From NCBI GenBank assembly GCA_016711925.1, contig JADJSA010000002.1, forward strand, positions 310,001-374,000: DNA of 64,000 bases. Direction: 5' to 3'. Shown here piece by piece: positions 34,614 through 44,280 of this stretch (the first letter of the stretch is position 1; every line of letters begins with the position of its first letter). The stretch comes from Candidatus Methylophosphatis haderslevensis (GTDB lineage Bacteria; Pseudomonadota; Gammaproteobacteria; Burkholderiales; Rhodocyclaceae). The translations under genes and the position numbers were made by a program. The notes below the pieces were generated by a model. The model ran no database searches and was not told the origin of the DNA. It saw only the letters and a list, made by a program, of their open reading frames with translations.

Positions 34614-35159
34614 TGTGAATGCTCACCCGAAGCAAGCCGGCAAGTGCCCAGGGGTGGATAGCCGACGGGATCTGCCAGCACACCCGGGCCAAGACAAGGG
34701 CAGATGGTTGCGCGTGGCCCGGGCAGAGGTGTTCGGAGATTCGAGGCGAATGCGGGTCGACGCCACACCGCCGGCGCCGATTCCGTCAAGGGTCACTTGT
34801 CCGGGGCACGGCTTTGGTACGACGGCAACCTCAATTCGGCCAAGGATCGTGGAATTGCCCCGGCGTTGAGCGGACAGGTGCGCCCTTGACGGCGCGCCAA
34901 TCGCTACGCTGTTGGTTGGGCATGGCGGAAGGCCTCTCCTCCGCCATGCCCTACCAGCCAGCGCAGCAGTTCTTCTATTGAAAGCGCATCCGCGTCATTC
35001 AGCAAATGCACACCGCCAAGCGCCGATCATGCTGCCGCCGGTCCTTCGAAGACTCCGAAAACCACCCACAGATTCCCCCGACGAACCTAGAATAAGGCCT
35101 CGCCACCCGCGCCCGCCCTCGCGCGGCGCATCGCCAACACTACCGGGACGACACATTCG
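34614..35159. other. Decayed, gene-free region after the IS remnants
   Basis: About 545 bases with no protein family visible in any frame. It contains one perfect 10-bp hairpin, GCATGGCGGA and its complement around AGGCCTCTCC, at about 34919-34948. It looks like leftover mobile-element DNA. Confidence 0.5.
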
Positions 35160-36134
35160 ATGGCCGCATCCAGCCTGCTTGCGCTGATAGACGACATCGC
35201 CACCATACTCGACGACGTGGCGCTGCTGACCAAGGTCGCCAGCCAGAAAACGGCCGGCGTGCTGGGCGACGACCTGGCGCTCAATGCCCAGCAGGTGGCC
35301 GGCGTCAACGCCGAGCGCGAACTGCCGGTGGTGTGGGCGGTGGCCAAGGGGTCGCTGAAGAACAAGGCGATCCTGGTGCCGGCGGCGCTGGCGATCAGCG
35401 CCCTGATTCCCTGGGCGGTGACCCCGCTGCTGATGATCGGCGGCGCCTTCCTGTGCTTCGAGGGATTCGAGAAGATCGCGCACAAGTTCATGCATGGCCG
35501 GCACGAGGACACCGCGCACCACGTGGAACTGGTCGAAGCGGTGGCCGATCCGGCGATCGATCTGGTGGCCTTCGAGAAGGAGAAAATCCAGGGCGCGGTG
35601 CGCACCGATTTCGTACTGTCGGCGGAGATCATCGCGATCACGCTGGGCACGGTGGCGGCCGCGCGGTTCGCCACGCAGGTTGCCGTGCTGACGGGCGTCG
35701 CGCTGATCATGACCGTCGGCGTCTATGGCATCGTCGCCGGGATCGTCAAGCTCGATGACGCCGGGCTGTTCCTCAGCCGTCGGCAAGGCGAGAACGCGCG
35801 GGTAAGGCTGCAGCGCTGGATCGGCAGGCTGCTGCTGCGCGCCGCGCCCTGGCTGATGAAGTTCCTCTCGGTCGCCGGCACGGCGGCGATGTTTCTGGTC
35901 GGCGGCGGCATCCTGACGCATGGCCTGCCCGGCGCGCATGGCCTTATCCACCATGTCGCCGAATCTGCGGCCGGCGTGCCCGGCGTGGGCGCACTGCTCG
36001 CGTTCATCACCCCGGCGCTGCTCGATGCGATTGCCGGCGTCATCGCCGGTGCGCTGGTATTGCTCGGCGTCGGCGGCGCCTCGCGGCTCTGGCGCGCGGT
36101 GCGCGGCAAGGCGGCAAAATCACGCGCGGCATGA
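35160..36134 (+). CDS. DUF808 family membrane protein
   Basis: A 324-residue integral membrane protein of the DUF808/YedI family. The start MAASSLLALIDDIATILDDVALLTKV is the conserved family opening. Also visible are KGSLKNKAILVPAALAISA, GGAFLCFEGFEKI and several hydrophobic helices through to a Gly-rich C terminus. Function is unknown in the family. It is the first intact gene after the decayed IS region and is convergent with the DUF1499 gene. Confidence 0.88.
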   Translation: MAASSLLALIDDIATILDDVALLTKVASQKTAGVLGDDLALNAQQVAGVNAERELPVVWAVAKGSLKNKAILVPAALAISALIPWAVTPLLMIGGAFLCFEGFEKIAHKFMHGRHEDTAHHVELVEAVADPAIDLVAFEKEKIQGAVRTDFVLSAEIIAITLGTVAAARFATQVAVLTGVALIMTVGVYGIVAGIVKLDDAGLFLSRRQGENARVRLQRWIGRLLLRAAPWLMKFLSVAGTAAMFLVGGGILTHGLPGAHGLIHHVAESAAGVPGVGALLAFITPALLDAIAGVIAGALVLLGVGGASRLWRAVRGKAAKSRAA

Positions 36135-36144
36135 TGACTGCCGG

Positions 36145-36930
36145 CTAGTTGAGTTGGGTATCCATCTCGGAGAGAAACGATTCCACGCGTTTTGCATTGG
36201 CGCCAAGATCGCTCAGCCCGACGCGCGACTTTGACCGCACATCGACGCGGGTGCCGTTCGCACTGTCGGCAACGCGGATCACCATGTCATCGACAAAACC
36301 GAACCAGCGGCTGACCGCGCTGGCCTCGATGCGGCCCGCCTCGGGCTCGCTGGCAACCAGAGACCAGCCGTGCCGGCGCACTACCTCGACCGCCTCGTTG
36401 AACACCACATGCCGGTTGGCCGTGTAGAAGTGCGGCACGATGTGCGGGTAGGCGGCAAGCTGAAGGCGGGCCACCTGCTCGCCGGCGTAGCCGGGAGGAT
36501 TCGGTGCGTCGGCACGCAGCGGCGCAATGGCGACGAAAGCCGGCGGATCGGCGCTATCGGTAGTGATGTCGTGAATGCGCGGCAGGGTCGCGCCCAGGTG
36601 CAACTGGTTGGCCGGCAGTCCGACCACCAACATGCCGAGCGCGCCGCCCAGCGCCGCCACTCGCAGCGGCGGGCGGTGTCGCTGGCGGCGCAAGCGGACC
36701 AGCGCAATCGCGCTGGCAATCAGCCCTGCGAGGCCCGCGAGCACCGCGACACCGAGCACTGCAAAACCGGTGGTGAAGTTCCACAGCCCGGCGCGGTGGC
36801 CAAGACCGGAGATCGCGCCGAGCAACAGCGCCAGCAGGCCCAGCAGCAGTCCGGTCCATGCCAGAGGCACGGCCGGATGGCGACCCGGTGCGGCGACAAG
36901 ACCTGTCATGATTGTGCTGGAGCCGAACAT
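36145..36930 (-). CDS. DUF1499 domain membrane protein
   Basis: A 261-residue protein with three hydrophobic segments (about residues 22-42, 52-78 and 90-106), then a soluble DUF1499 domain. Visible domain segments are AAYPHIVPHFYTANRHVVFN, GWSLVASEPEAGRIEA and WFGFVDDMVIRVADSANGTR. The ending AKRVESFLSEMDTQL fits the family. Translation may begin at the internal MTGLVAAPG (about 36909). The function of DUF1499 is unknown. It ends ten bases from the convergent DUF808 gene. Confidence 0.8.
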   Translation of the reverse strand: MFGSSTIMTGLVAAPGRHPAVPLAWTGLLLGLLALLLGAISGLGHRAGLWNFTTGFAVLGVAVLAGLAGLIASAIALVRLRRQRHRPPLRVAALGGALGMLVVGLPANQLHLGATLPRIHDITTDSADPPAFVAIAPLRADAPNPPGYAGEQVARLQLAAYPHIVPHFYTANRHVVFNEAVEVVRRHGWSLVASEPEAGRIEASAVSRWFGFVDDMVIRVADSANGTRVDVRSKSRVGLSDLGANAKRVESFLSEMDTQLN

Positions 36931-37208
36931 TGTGGGAAATTATCTCACGAACTGGTTGGGATCGCAGGTATTCACCGAAACGGTGTTCTTTCCCCCGCGT
37001 TGCGCAATTGGACGCCTGACGGTGCGCGCCGGGGCTTGACGACTGGCGAGGGGACGCCCCGCAACGCGCACGGTAGCGCGGCGCGAGCCCCGGTTCGAGC
37101 GACTCCCTGACCCGCGCTGCGAGCCGGCCAATCCGGTCATGCCCACGGCCGGCAGCCCGTCTCGGCTACAATCGCGATCCACGATTCGCACCGACCCGGA
37201 GACCAACG

Positions 37209-37643
37209 ATGCGCCCAGCCGCCCTGATCGTCCGCATGGCAGGGCTCGCCCTGCTGACACTCCCCGCCCTGCCGGCGCAGGCCGACAAGTTCATGCTCGA
37301 CCCGACCGAGCCGCCGCTGCAACTGTGCTCATCGGTGCAGAAGAATGTGCGCTTCATGCATAACGTATGGGACAACGGTGCCCGCGACACCTTCGCGCAG
37401 ATGAAGTCCTACATCGGCGAACAGTTGAGCGGCAAGGGCGAAGGCGAAGCGAAACTTTTGAAGGTGTATCGCGAAGTCATCGGGCGCATCGAGGCGGGCG
37501 ACTACTCGGAGCCCCGGATGGCGCACGGCGAGGGCCAGATCGCGGCGCGCAACAATGCCGGCACGCTGTGCCTGACGACGTTTCCGACCGATGACACGGT
37601 CGGCCAGCGAGCACCGGTGGCCAATCCAGTATCGCGCGACTGA
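37209..37643 (+). CDS. Exported small protein of unknown function
   Basis: A 144-residue protein with a Sec signal (MRPAALIVRMAGLALLTLPALPAQA), so periplasmic. The mature part has two cysteines (LQLCSSVQ and GTLCLTTF) that could form a disulfide, and a helical centre (FAQMKSYIGEQLSGKGEGEA). No family recognised. It is followed 21 bases later by a strong terminator shared with a convergent small gene. Confidence 0.7.
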   Translation: MRPAALIVRMAGLALLTLPALPAQADKFMLDPTEPPLQLCSSVQKNVRFMHNVWDNGARDTFAQMKSYIGEQLSGKGEGEAKLLKVYREVIGRIEAGDYSEPRMAHGEGQIAARNNAGTLCLTTFPTDDTVGQRAPVANPVSRD

Positions 37644-37664
37644 ATTGCCGCCGCGCAATGGAAA

Positions 37665-37698
37665 AAGGGCGTCACGACGTGACGCCCTTCTTCTTTCT
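37665..37698. terminator. Bidirectional intrinsic terminator
   Basis: AAGGGCGTCACG and its exact complement CGTGACGCCCTT enclose a one-base centre. An A-run precedes it and a T-rich tract (CTTCTTTCT) follows. It can stop transcripts from both the 37209 gene and the small minus-strand gene that ends at 37711. Confidence 0.85.
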
Positions 37699-37710
37699 GC
37701 CCCGCTCTGC

Positions 37711-37845
37711 TCAGGTCTTGGGCTTCGGAGACATCTGGCCGCTGTCGGCCTTCCCGTCATCCTTCATCTTGTCGCCGGGACAGGCGAACACCGAGGTCGA
37801 TGCAAACACGAGAGCAAACGCAAGCAGCGCGGCGATTCGTTTCAT
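37711..37845 (-). CDS. Very small exported peptide (44 residues) with a strong ribosome-binding site
   Basis: Reading leftwards from the ATG at 37845, the product is a basic start MKRIAALLAFALVFASTSVFA and then CPGDKMKDDGKADSGQMSPK, ending PKT. This is a clear signal peptide with cleavage probably before Cys22; the residues before it (VFAC) are not an ideal lipobox but a lipopeptide is possible. The mature peptide has about 23 residues, Lys/Asp-rich. The upstream sequence AAAGGAGGTGATC is a perfect anti-16S match, arguing for high expression, and the gene ends at the bidirectional terminator. Family not recognised. Confidence 0.65.
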   Translation of the reverse strand: MKRIAALLAFALVFASTSVFACPGDKMKDDGKADSGQMSPKPKT

Positions 37846-37944
37846 CACGGGATCACCTCCTTTCAAATGTCCGCTCGGGGACGGGAACCCGAACTGTAGG
37901 CCGATGACGGGCGGAACGCAAGCGATCGGACTTGGCGCCGCCGC

Positions 37945-38430
37945 TCAGCCGCATCCGGCCGATCCGCCACCCCCGCCACAGCCGCAACCTGCGGCGCCTG
38001 CCGCAACGGGCGCGGAAGCCGGAATCGCGCCGGCCGTCGCGCGGTAGCCGGTGGTCTGCACATGCCAGGCCAGTGCGGTGTCCATGGTTGCCGCATGATT
38101 GTCGAACCACGCGGGCAGTTCGGCGATCAGATTGCGCCCGAGCGCAAGGTCGCCGGCCGCGATACGGTCGCGCACGTCGCGCATGACCTCGAGCACCCGC
38201 TCATGCTCGGTCTGGTGGCAATGCACCGGCGGAAAGCCGGATTCGCGCATCCAGCGGTCTTCCTGCGCGAAATGTTCGACGGTATGAAGAATCAGTTGGT
38301 CGAGACCGGCGAGCAGGCCAGAGTCACCACTGTCGGCAATGCGGTTGACCAGTTCGACGAACTCGCGGTGGGTTTCGTCCATCGGAAGAAGGCCGAGTTC
38401 ATGGGAATCGGACCAGACGATTGCAGGCAT
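37945..38430 (-). CDS. Bacteriohemerythrin with Gly/Cys-rich C-terminal tail
   Basis: A 161-residue hemerythrin-domain protein that binds O2 at a di-iron site. Ligand-type residues are His21 (DETHREF), His53 and Glu57 (EHFAQED), His72 and His76 (HCHQTEH) and the final WFDNHAATMD His/Asp pair. After the domain an Ala/Pro linker leads to GCGCGGGGGSAGCG, with three cysteines in the last 14 residues, unusual for the family. The start at 38430 has GGGAG upstream; an in-frame ATG at 38454 lacks one. Possible roles are O2 or NO sensing, or delivery for redox enzymes. Confidence 0.88.
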   Translation of the reverse strand: MPAIVWSDSHELGLLPMDETHREFVELVNRIADSGDSGLLAGLDQLILHTVEHFAQEDRWMRESGFPPVHCHQTEHERVLEVMRDVRDRIAAGDLALGRNLIAELPAWFDNHAATMDTALAWHVQTTGYRATAGAIPASAPVAAGAAGCGCGGGGGSAGCG

Positions 38431-38599
38431 GGCAGCTCCCGGCAGGTGAAACATCGGATTGCGCAACGGGGGCTGATTCTGCATCCCCGGCCGCCGGCGG
38501 AACTTGATCTGGATTAAGCCTTGGATTTGGCCGGCCCGTGTTCACATTCGGTTCATGGTTCGCCCCGGACTTTGCGATCGGCATTATCATCGCTGCGCG

Positions 38600-39481
38600 A
38601 TGAACCGATATTCCTTTCCGCCGGCGTTCCCACGGCCGATGCGCCAGCATAACCTTGTGCGTGTGCTGGCCGCCGCCCTTTGGTGCGTGGCCAGTCCGTC
38701 CCAGGCTGCACCGCGTGCCGCACCGATCCCCGGCGGCGTCGCGATCGTCCGCCTGGCATCGGCCGGGGATGCGCCGCCACAAGCTTTCTACGACGGGCAC
38801 CCGCTGCTGGTGGAACGGCGCACTGGCAACTGGCAGGCGCTTGTCGGACTGCCCCTGTCGGCACAAACCGGCGAGCACAACATCAAAGTGGTGTCGGTCG
38901 GTGCGGGCGGCGTGCAGGAAGGCACGGCCACATTCCAGGTTGCGCCGCACAGCTATCCGACGCAACGCCTGACGATCAAGGATGCCAGCAAGGTCACGCC
39001 GCCGCCCGAAGCGTTGGCGCGGATCGAGCAGGAAGCGCGCAAGATGGCCGACCTGCGCAGCCGCTTTCGGGATCTGCCGGATGTCGACAGCGACTTCGCG
39101 CTGCCGGCGAAAGGCCGGCTGTCAAGCCGCTTCGGCCTGCGGCGGGTTCTCAACGGCCAGCCGCGCAACCCGCACGCCGGCCTCGATCTGGCCATACCGG
39201 CCGGCACCCCGGTCGGCGCGCCGGCGGCCGGCGTTGTGCTGGATGCGAGCGACTACTACTACTGCGGACAAGCGGTATTCGTCGATCACGGCCAGGGCCT
39301 GATCTCGCTCTACTGCCACCTGCAGCAGATCGATGTGAGCGCGGGCCAGGCGTTGCGTCGCGGCGAGCGGATCGGTCTGTCGGGCGCCAGCGGTCGGGCG
39401 ACCGGACCGCATCTGCACTGGTCGGTTTATCTGAACGGCAATCCGGTGAACCCCGAATTGATGCTGCCGGCAGCGCGATAG
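38600..39481 (+). CDS. M23 family zinc metallopeptidase (LytM/peptidoglycan type)
   Basis: A 293-residue exported protein. The N terminus has a hydrophobic signal (VRVLAAALWCVASPSQA), then a beta-rich M23-associated domain (about residues 40-130), a helical linker, and the catalytic domain. The catalytic domain shows SSRFGLRRVLNGQPRNPHAG, where His and Asp of HAGLD bind zinc, and the C-terminal GPHLHW motif. Family enzymes cut peptide crosslinks in peptidoglycan. The start was taken at 38600 (MNRYSFPP); MRQHNLVRV at 38639 would give a tighter signal peptide. Confidence 0.9.
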   Translation: MNRYSFPPAFPRPMRQHNLVRVLAAALWCVASPSQAAPRAAPIPGGVAIVRLASAGDAPPQAFYDGHPLLVERRTGNWQALVGLPLSAQTGEHNIKVVSVGAGGVQEGTATFQVAPHSYPTQRLTIKDASKVTPPPEALARIEQEARKMADLRSRFRDLPDVDSDFALPAKGRLSSRFGLRRVLNGQPRNPHAGLDLAIPAGTPVGAPAAGVVLDASDYYYCGQAVFVDHGQGLISLYCHLQQIDVSAGQALRRGERIGLSGASGRATGPHLHWSVYLNGNPVNPELMLPAAR

Positions 39482-39545
39482 TCCGCGCCGCGTCGCCGCA
39501 GGGAAACTCATCTACAATCGCGGCATCCCGGCAGTGGGGCAGCGC

Positions 39546-40293
<748 letters not shown>

Positions 40294-40301
<8 letters not shown>

Positions 40302-41016
40302 CGTCGCCCCGCCCGCGGTCGAGATGCTCCGGATCTCCGGCCTGCATGCGTTCTATGGCGAATCGCATATCCTGCACGGGATCGATCTGATGGTGAATCG
40401 CGGCGAGGTCGTCACGCTGCTCGGCCGCAACGGGGCCGGCCGGACCACCACGCTCAAGGCGATCCTCGGCCTGACCGGACGGCGCACCGGCTCGGTGATG
40501 ATGAACGGGCGCGAGACCATCGGCATGGCGCCGCATCGGATCGCGCGGCTGGGCATCGGCTACTGTCCGGAGGAACGTGGCATCTTCGCCAGCCTGAACG
40601 CCGAGGAGAATCTTTTGCTGCCGCCGCGGGTGGGCAGCGGCGGCATGGGACTGGAGGAGATCTACGGCATGTTCCCCAATCTCGCCGAGCGCCGCACCAG
40701 CCCCGGCATGCGCCTGTCCGGCGGCGAGCAGCAGATGCTGGCCATGGCGCGCATCCTGCGCACCGGCGCGCGCCTGTTGCTGCTGGACGAGATCACCGAG
40801 GGCCTGGCGCCGGTGATCGTGCAGAAGCTGGGGCAGGTAATCCGCGCGCTGCGCGAGAAGGGGCTGACCATCGTGCTGGTCGAGCAGAACTTCCGCTTCG
40901 CCGCGCCGCTGGCCGACCGGCACTACGTGATCGAGCATGGCCGCATCGTCGAACAGGTCGACAAGGCGGACCTGTCGTCGCGCATGAACACCCTGCATGA
41001 ACTGCTGGGCGTCTGA
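40294..41016 (+). CDS. livF: Branched-chain amino acid-type ABC transporter ATPase LivF
   Basis: The second ATPase, about 240 residues. It has a LRISGLHAFYGESHILHGID opening, the signature LSGGEQQMLAMARIL, Walker B LLLLDEITEGLAP and the switch His replaced in the usual LivF way (LVEQNFRFA). The Walker A loop reads GRNGAGRTT, with Arg at the position of the nearly universal lysine; this may be a subfamily trait. The start at 40294 overlaps livG by eight bases; an in-frame ATG at 40279 would add five residues. Confidence 0.9.
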
Positions 41017-41039
41017 CAACCCGAGGGAGGAGACTCGAC

Positions 41040-42260
41040 ATGGAACGAAAATACATTGCTGCGCTGCTCGCCGTTTCGTTCGCCGCGCTGCCGGCGGCAC
41101 CGGCTTCGGCGCAGGCCAAAGTGTCCGACGGCGTGGTCCGCATCGGCGTGCTGACCGATCTTTCCGGCACCTACTCCGATCTCTCCGGACAGGGATCGGT
41201 GCTGGCGACCAAGATGGCGGTGGAGGATTTCATCGCCGCCGAGAAACCGGCCTTCAAGGTGGAGGTCGTCTCGGCCGACCACCAGAACAAGGGCGACATC
41301 GCCTCGAACAAGGCGCGCGAATGGTTCGAGAAGGACGGCGTCGACATGGTGACCGATCTGGTCACCACGTCGACCGCGCTCGCGGTGATGAAGATCGCCA
41401 AGGAGAAGAACCGCATCGCCATCGTCAATGGCGCGGGGTCGACGCGCATCACCAACGAGGACTGCAACGACGTCACGGTGCACTACACCTACGACACCTA
41501 CGCGCTGGCCAACGGCACCGGACGCGCGCTGGTCAAGGCCGGCGGCAAGAGCTGGTTCTTCCTCACCGCCGACTACGCCTTCGGCCACTCGCTGGAGAAG
41601 GACACCATGGACGTGGTCAAGGCCAACGGCGGCAGCGTGGCCGGCAGCGTGCGCCACCCGTTCCCGGCCAACGATTTCTCGTCCTTCCTGCTCAAGGCGC
41701 AAAGTTCGGGCGCGCAGGTGATCGGCCTGGCCAACGCCGGCAACGACACCATCAACTCGATCAAGCAGGCGGCCGAATTCGGCGTCACGCCGAAGCAGTC
41801 GCTGGCCGGCCTGCTGATGTTCATCAGCGATATCCACAGCCTCGGCCTGAAGACGGCGCAGAACATGTATCTAACCGAAGGCTTCTACTGGGATCTCAAC
41901 GAGCAGACGCGCGCCTGGTCAAAGCGCTTTTTCGACCGGCACAAGCGCATGCCGACCATGGTGCACGCCGGGCAGTACTCGTCGACGATGCACTACCTGA
42001 AGGCGGTCAAGGCCGCCGGCAGCGACGACACCACGGCGGTGATGGCGCAAATGAAGAAGACGCCGATCAACGACTTCTTCGCCAGCAAGGGCCAGATCCG
42101 CGACGACGGCCGCATGGTCCATGACATGTACCTGCTGCAGGTGAAGAAGCCGGCCGAGTCGAAGTACCCGTGGGACTACTACAACGTGCGCGCGACGATC
42201 CCCGGCGGCGAGGCCTTCCAGCCGCTGTCGGCCAGCCGCTGCCCGTTGATCAGGAAGTAA
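41040..42260 (+). CDS. livK: Periplasmic substrate-binding protein of the livGFKHM transporter
   Basis: A 406-residue type I periplasmic-binding protein of the Leu/Ile/Val family. The signal peptide runs MERKYIAALLAVSFAALPAA to PASAQA. Mature domain features are VVRIGVLTDLSGTYSDLSGQ, KVEVVSADHQNKGDIASNKA and the FFLTADYAFGHSLEKD hinge region. A GGGAGGAG ribosome-binding site precedes the ATG. The overall type resembles binding proteins for amides, short-chain acids or aromatic compounds as much as branched-chain amino acids, so the ligand is open. Confidence 0.92.
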   Translation: MERKYIAALLAVSFAALPAAPASAQAKVSDGVVRIGVLTDLSGTYSDLSGQGSVLATKMAVEDFIAAEKPAFKVEVVSADHQNKGDIASNKAREWFEKDGVDMVTDLVTTSTALAVMKIAKEKNRIAIVNGAGSTRITNEDCNDVTVHYTYDTYALANGTGRALVKAGGKSWFFLTADYAFGHSLEKDTMDVVKANGGSVAGSVRHPFPANDFSSFLLKAQSSGAQVIGLANAGNDTINSIKQAAEFGVTPKQSLAGLLMFISDIHSLGLKTAQNMYLTEGFYWDLNEQTRAWSKRFFDRHKRMPTMVHAGQYSSTMHYLKAVKAAGSDDTTAVMAQMKKTPINDFFASKGQIRDDGRMVHDMYLLQVKKPAESKYPWDYYNVRATIPGGEAFQPLSASRCPLIRK

Positions 42261-42278
42261 CGCGAAGGCGCGCCAGGC

Positions 42279-43163
42279 ATGGAGATCTTCGGCATCCCGC
42301 TGCGCGGCCTGGCGGGCCAGTTGCTGATCGGGCTGATCAACGGCTCGTTCTACGCCGTGCTCAGCCTCGGCCTGGCGGTGATCTTCGGCCTGCTCAACAT
42401 CATCAACTTCGCCCACGGCGCCCTCTACATGATGGGCGCATTCCTGGCCTGGATCGGGCTGACGCACTTCGGCATCAATTACTGGGCCGCCCTGCTGCTC
42501 GCGCCGCTGCTGGTCGGCCTGCTCGGCATCGTCATCGAACGCACCTTGCTGCGCTGGCTCTACCAGCTCGACCACCTGTACGGCCTGCTGCTGACCTTCG
42601 GCCTGGCGCTGATCATCGAAGGCCTGTTCCGCTACTACTTCGGCATTTCCGGCGAAACCTACGAGGTGCCCGAAGCCCTGCAGGGCGGCGTCGATCTGGG
42701 CTTCATGTTCCTGCCGCTGTACCGCGGCTGGGTGGTGCTGGCCTCGCTGGTCGTGTGCCTGGCGACCTGGTTCATCATCGAGCGCACTAAAATCGGCGCC
42801 TACCTGCGCGCCGGCACCGAGAATCCGAAACTCGTTCAGGCGCTCGGCATCAACGTGCCGCTGATGATCACCCTGACCTACGGTTTCGGCGTCGCGCTGG
42901 CCGGATTCGCCGGCGTGCTGGCCGCACCGATCCTGCAGGTCAATCCGCTGATGGGTTCCAACCTGATCATCGTCGTGTTCGCGGTGGTGGTGATCGGCGG
43001 CATGGGTTCGATTCTGGGCTCGATCGTTACCGGGCTCGGCCTCGGGTTGATTGAAGGCTTGACCCGTTTGTTCTACCCCGAGGCCTCGGCGGTGGTGATT
43101 TTCGTCATCATGGTGATCGTCCTGCTGGTGCGCCCGGCCGGGCTGTTCGGACGGGAGAACTGA
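42279..43163 (+). CDS. livH: LivH-type ABC transporter permease
   Basis: A 294-residue membrane protein with about eight helices. Conserved segments are LINGSFYAVLSLGLAVIFGL, NIINFAHGALYMMGAF and the EAA-like loop RAGTENPKLVQALGINV. VFAVVVIGGMGSILGSIVTG and a C-terminal VLLVRPAGLFGRE follow, the diagnostic LivH ending. It forms the channel with LivM. It ends two bases before the TTG start of livM. Confidence 0.93.
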   Translation: MEIFGIPLRGLAGQLLIGLINGSFYAVLSLGLAVIFGLLNIINFAHGALYMMGAFLAWIGLTHFGINYWAALLLAPLLVGLLGIVIERTLLRWLYQLDHLYGLLLTFGLALIIEGLFRYYFGISGETYEVPEALQGGVDLGFMFLPLYRGWVVLASLVVCLATWFIIERTKIGAYLRAGTENPKLVQALGINVPLMITLTYGFGVALAGFAGVLAAPILQVNPLMGSNLIIVVFAVVVIGGMGSILGSIVTGLGLGLIEGLTRLFYPEASAVVIFVIMVIVLLVRPAGLFGREN

Positions 43164-43164
43164 C

Positions 43165-44121
43165 TTGGCGCGCTCGCCGGATCAAACGGACACCCTGCTG
43201 CAGATCGGCTTCGCTGCCCTGCTTATCGCCGGCATCGTGGCACCGCTGGTCGCCTATCCGACCTTCCTGATGAAGCTCCTGTGTTTCGCCCTGTTCGCCT
43301 GCGCCTTCAACCTGCTGCTGGGCTTCACCGGATTGCTGTCGTTCGGCCACGCCGCGTTTTTCGGCGGTGCCGGCTACGTCTGCGGTTTCGTGGTCAAGGA
43401 ATGGGGATGGACGCCGGAACTGGGCGTGCTCGCCGGCACCGCCGTCGCGGCGCTGCTCGGATTCGCCTTCGGCAGCCTGGCGATCCGCCGCTCTGGCATC
43501 TATTTCGCGATGATCACCCTGGCGCTGGCGCAGATGGTGTATTTCCTCGCGCTGCAGTTGCCGTTCACCGGCGGCGAAGACGGCCTGCAGGGCGTGCCGC
43601 GCGGCTACCTGTTCGGCCTGATCGACCTTTCGGACAACATGGCGATGTACTACTTCGTCTTCCTTCTGTTCGTAGCCGGCTTCGCGCTGATCCTGCGCAC
43701 CATCCATTCGCCGTTCGGCCAGGTGCTGAAGGCGATCCGCGAGAACGAGCCGCGTGCCCTGTCGCTCGGCTACGATGTCGATCGCTACAAGCTGCTGGCA
43801 TTCGTCATTTCGGCCGGACTCACCGGCATGGCCGGTGCCACCAAGACGCTGGTGTTCCAGCTCGCCTCCCTGACCGACGTGCATTGGCACACCTCGGGCG
43901 AGGTGGTGCTGATGACGCTGCTCGGCGGCCTCGGCACCGCACTCGGCCCGGTGGTCGGCGCCGGCATCGTCGTCACCCTGCAAAACGAACTGGCGGACAA
44001 GGTCGGTTCCTGGGTGTCGGTGATCATGGGCGTGATCTTCGTGATTTGCGTGCTGGCCTTCCGCCGCGGCATCGTCGGCGAGATGCAGGCGCTGGGCAAG
44101 CGCCTGGGCATCAGCGAGTAA
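43165..44121 (+). CDS. livM: LivM-type ABC transporter permease
   Basis: A 318-residue membrane protein with conserved LLLGFTGLLSFGHAAFFGGA, GSLAIRRSGIYFAMITLALA and the EAA-like loop AIRENEPRALSLGYDV. GEVVLMTLLGGLGTALGPVV is also present. Translation appears to start with TTG at 43165; GGGAG stands seven bases before it and no ATG fits. Last gene of the liv operon. Confidence 0.92.
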   Translation: MARSPDQTDTLLQIGFAALLIAGIVAPLVAYPTFLMKLLCFALFACAFNLLLGFTGLLSFGHAAFFGGAGYVCGFVVKEWGWTPELGVLAGTAVAALLGFAFGSLAIRRSGIYFAMITLALAQMVYFLALQLPFTGGEDGLQGVPRGYLFGLIDLSDNMAMYYFVFLLFVAGFALILRTIHSPFGQVLKAIRENEPRALSLGYDVDRYKLLAFVISAGLTGMAGATKTLVFQLASLTDVHWHTSGEVVLMTLLGGLGTALGPVVGAGIVVTLQNELADKVGSWVSVIMGVIFVICVLAFRRGIVGEMQALGKRLGISE

Positions 44122-44280
44122 CATCGCCGTCCGCCCGTCTCCGGCTCCGCGCTGCGCGGTCGCGCTTCGCACCGTCCTGCTGGCGGGTTTGTGTAAGCAA
44201 TTATTTCCGTCGTCGGCAGGCCCCTCGCCACGGCGTTAAAGTTTGAGACGCACCACGCGCTCGCGAAAGGCAATCCAACC

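Noticed and set aside
34914..34950. 10-bp hairpin considered as an intrinsic terminator
   Set aside because: No T-run follows and no intact gene ends nearby.
34619..34981. 120-codon open frame after the IS remnant
   Set aside because: Arg/Cys/Gly-rich composition without any recognisable motif; more likely decayed DNA.
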